From NCBI GenBank assembly GCA_020854255.1, contig JADZFV010000193.1, forward strand, positions 1-58,462: a DNA stretch of 58,462 nucleotides, written 5' to 3'. Under the pieces are notes generated by a model. It made no database searches. It was not told the origin of the DNA and worked only from the letters and a program-made list of their open reading frames with translations. Shown piece by piece: positions 58,048-58,462 of this stretch (position 1 is the first letter of the stretch; the number at the start of each line of letters is the position of its first letter). The DNA comes from Candidatus Melainabacteria bacterium. Its GTDB lineage: Bacteria; Cyanobacteriota; Vampirovibrionia; Obscuribacterales; Obscuribacteraceae. Both the position numbers and the translations under genes were made by a program.

Positions 58048-58462
58048 ATGTTAGAAAGTCTCGAAATCAAAGATTTTGCTCTGATTGAACAGATCAAGAT
58101 CGATTGGAAAAATGGTCTGAATATCCTCACGGGCGAGACTGGCGCGGGTAAATCCATTGTCATGGATGCCCTGAGCGCGGTATTGGGCGGCAAGGTCGGC
58201 CCTCAATTTATTCGTATTGGGGCCGAGCGATCGAAAATCGAAGCCACATTTCAACCGACACCAAGGGTGGAAGCGTGGCTCAAGCAAGAAGATCTGATCG
58301 ATGAAGACTCAAAGGCGCTTGTTGTCAGCCGAGAGATCACCAAGACCGGATCGAAAGTTCGCATTAACGGCACGACGGTCAACCATTCGCACTTGCAAGA
58401 GTTGCGCGCGCTTCTGATCACTGTTCATGCTCAGCACGAAGCAAGAACATTGATGTCGCCTC
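58048..58462 (+). CDS. recN: DNA repair ATPase RecN, N-terminal part, 3'-truncated by the window
   Basis: 138 codons are present and the frame runs off the end. SMC-like repair protein for double-strand breaks. The start MLESLEIKDFALIEQIKID and Walker A NILTGETGAGKSIVMDALSA are typical. ITKTGSKVRINGTTVNHSHL and the Q-x-H segment VHAQHEA also match RecN. Without the C-terminal half I cannot judge whether it is complete. Confidence 0.92.
   Translation, partial: MLESLEIKDFALIEQIKIDWKNGLNILTGETGAGKSIVMDALSAVLGGKVGPQFIRIGAERSKIEATFQPTPRVEAWLKQEDLIDEDSKALVVSREITKTGSKVRINGTTVNHSHLQELRALLITVHAQHEARTLMSP

Overview
The window is a bacterial chromosome segment with about half G+C by eye, densely packed with genes on both strands and carrying no rRNA, tRNA, CRISPR array or intact mobile element that I can recognise. 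The best guess for the host is a non-photosynthetic relative of Cyanobacteria (Melainabacteria/Vampirovibrionia, Obscuribacterales-like). This is inference. It rests on a SufR-type regulator divergent from a SUF operon, an Mrp/ApbC protein with a QPPGS segment where a CxxC would usually sit, a complex I operon without nuoEFG, a GH57 glucan branching enzyme, and many exported TPR proteins. KdsA suggests an LPS-type outer membrane.

Layout. 1-4.1 kb: the 3' end of a trehalose-6-phosphate synthase gene and a run of small exported proteins, ending in a TonB-domain/TPR gene that is split by a -1 frameshift. 4.1-5.2 kb: a convergent gene for a protein that looks assembled from transposase pieces (zinc ribbon, DprA-like winged helix, transposase-like tail). 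5.3-11.8 kb: the minus-strand operon nuoABCDHIJK, with a promoter at its start and a strong intrinsic terminator at its end. 12.2-15.5 kb: RNase III, a coiled-coil exported protein, and a four-domain ribosomal protein S1 with a structured leader and a terminator. 15.6-18.9 kb: a GAF-GAF-HD-GYP-like signalling protein and a Nudix hydrolase. 19.0-24.3 kb: a five-gene membrane/DUF4129/DUF4350/MoxR/DUF58 operon, followed by a convergent GAF-PAS-GAF-LuxR regulator.

26.5-32 kb: a small zincin-like protein, a PxpA (LamB/YcsF) protein, a TPR/Pro-Lys-rich exported protein, and an ECF sigma factor / zinc-finger anti-sigma / CpxP-like operon. 32-37 kb: an exported tyrosine phosphatase, a 910-residue exported double retropepsin-TPR protein, metal-type KdsA, a DUF167 protein and a small unknown. 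37.6-42.4 kb: GH57 branching enzyme, pyruvate kinase and a CtpA-like S41 protease. 42.4-49.6 kb: sufR divergent from sufC-sufB-sufD-Rieske-sufS-sufU-sufT, a complete Fe-S assembly operon whose products would also serve the complex I and Rieske proteins in this window. 49.7-58.5 kb: a nucleoside hydrolase, a triple-fusion alpha/beta hydrolase-TPR-thioredoxin protein with TPR neighbours, Mrp/ApbC, several unknown small proteins, and the 5' end of recN.

The most interesting unexplained signals are a four-copy intergenic palindrome family with core AACCG-(ATAA or TTAA)-CGGTT, the transposase-derived winged-helix protein beside one copy of it, two unusual exported multidomain fusions, and enlarged NuoK and NuoH subunits.
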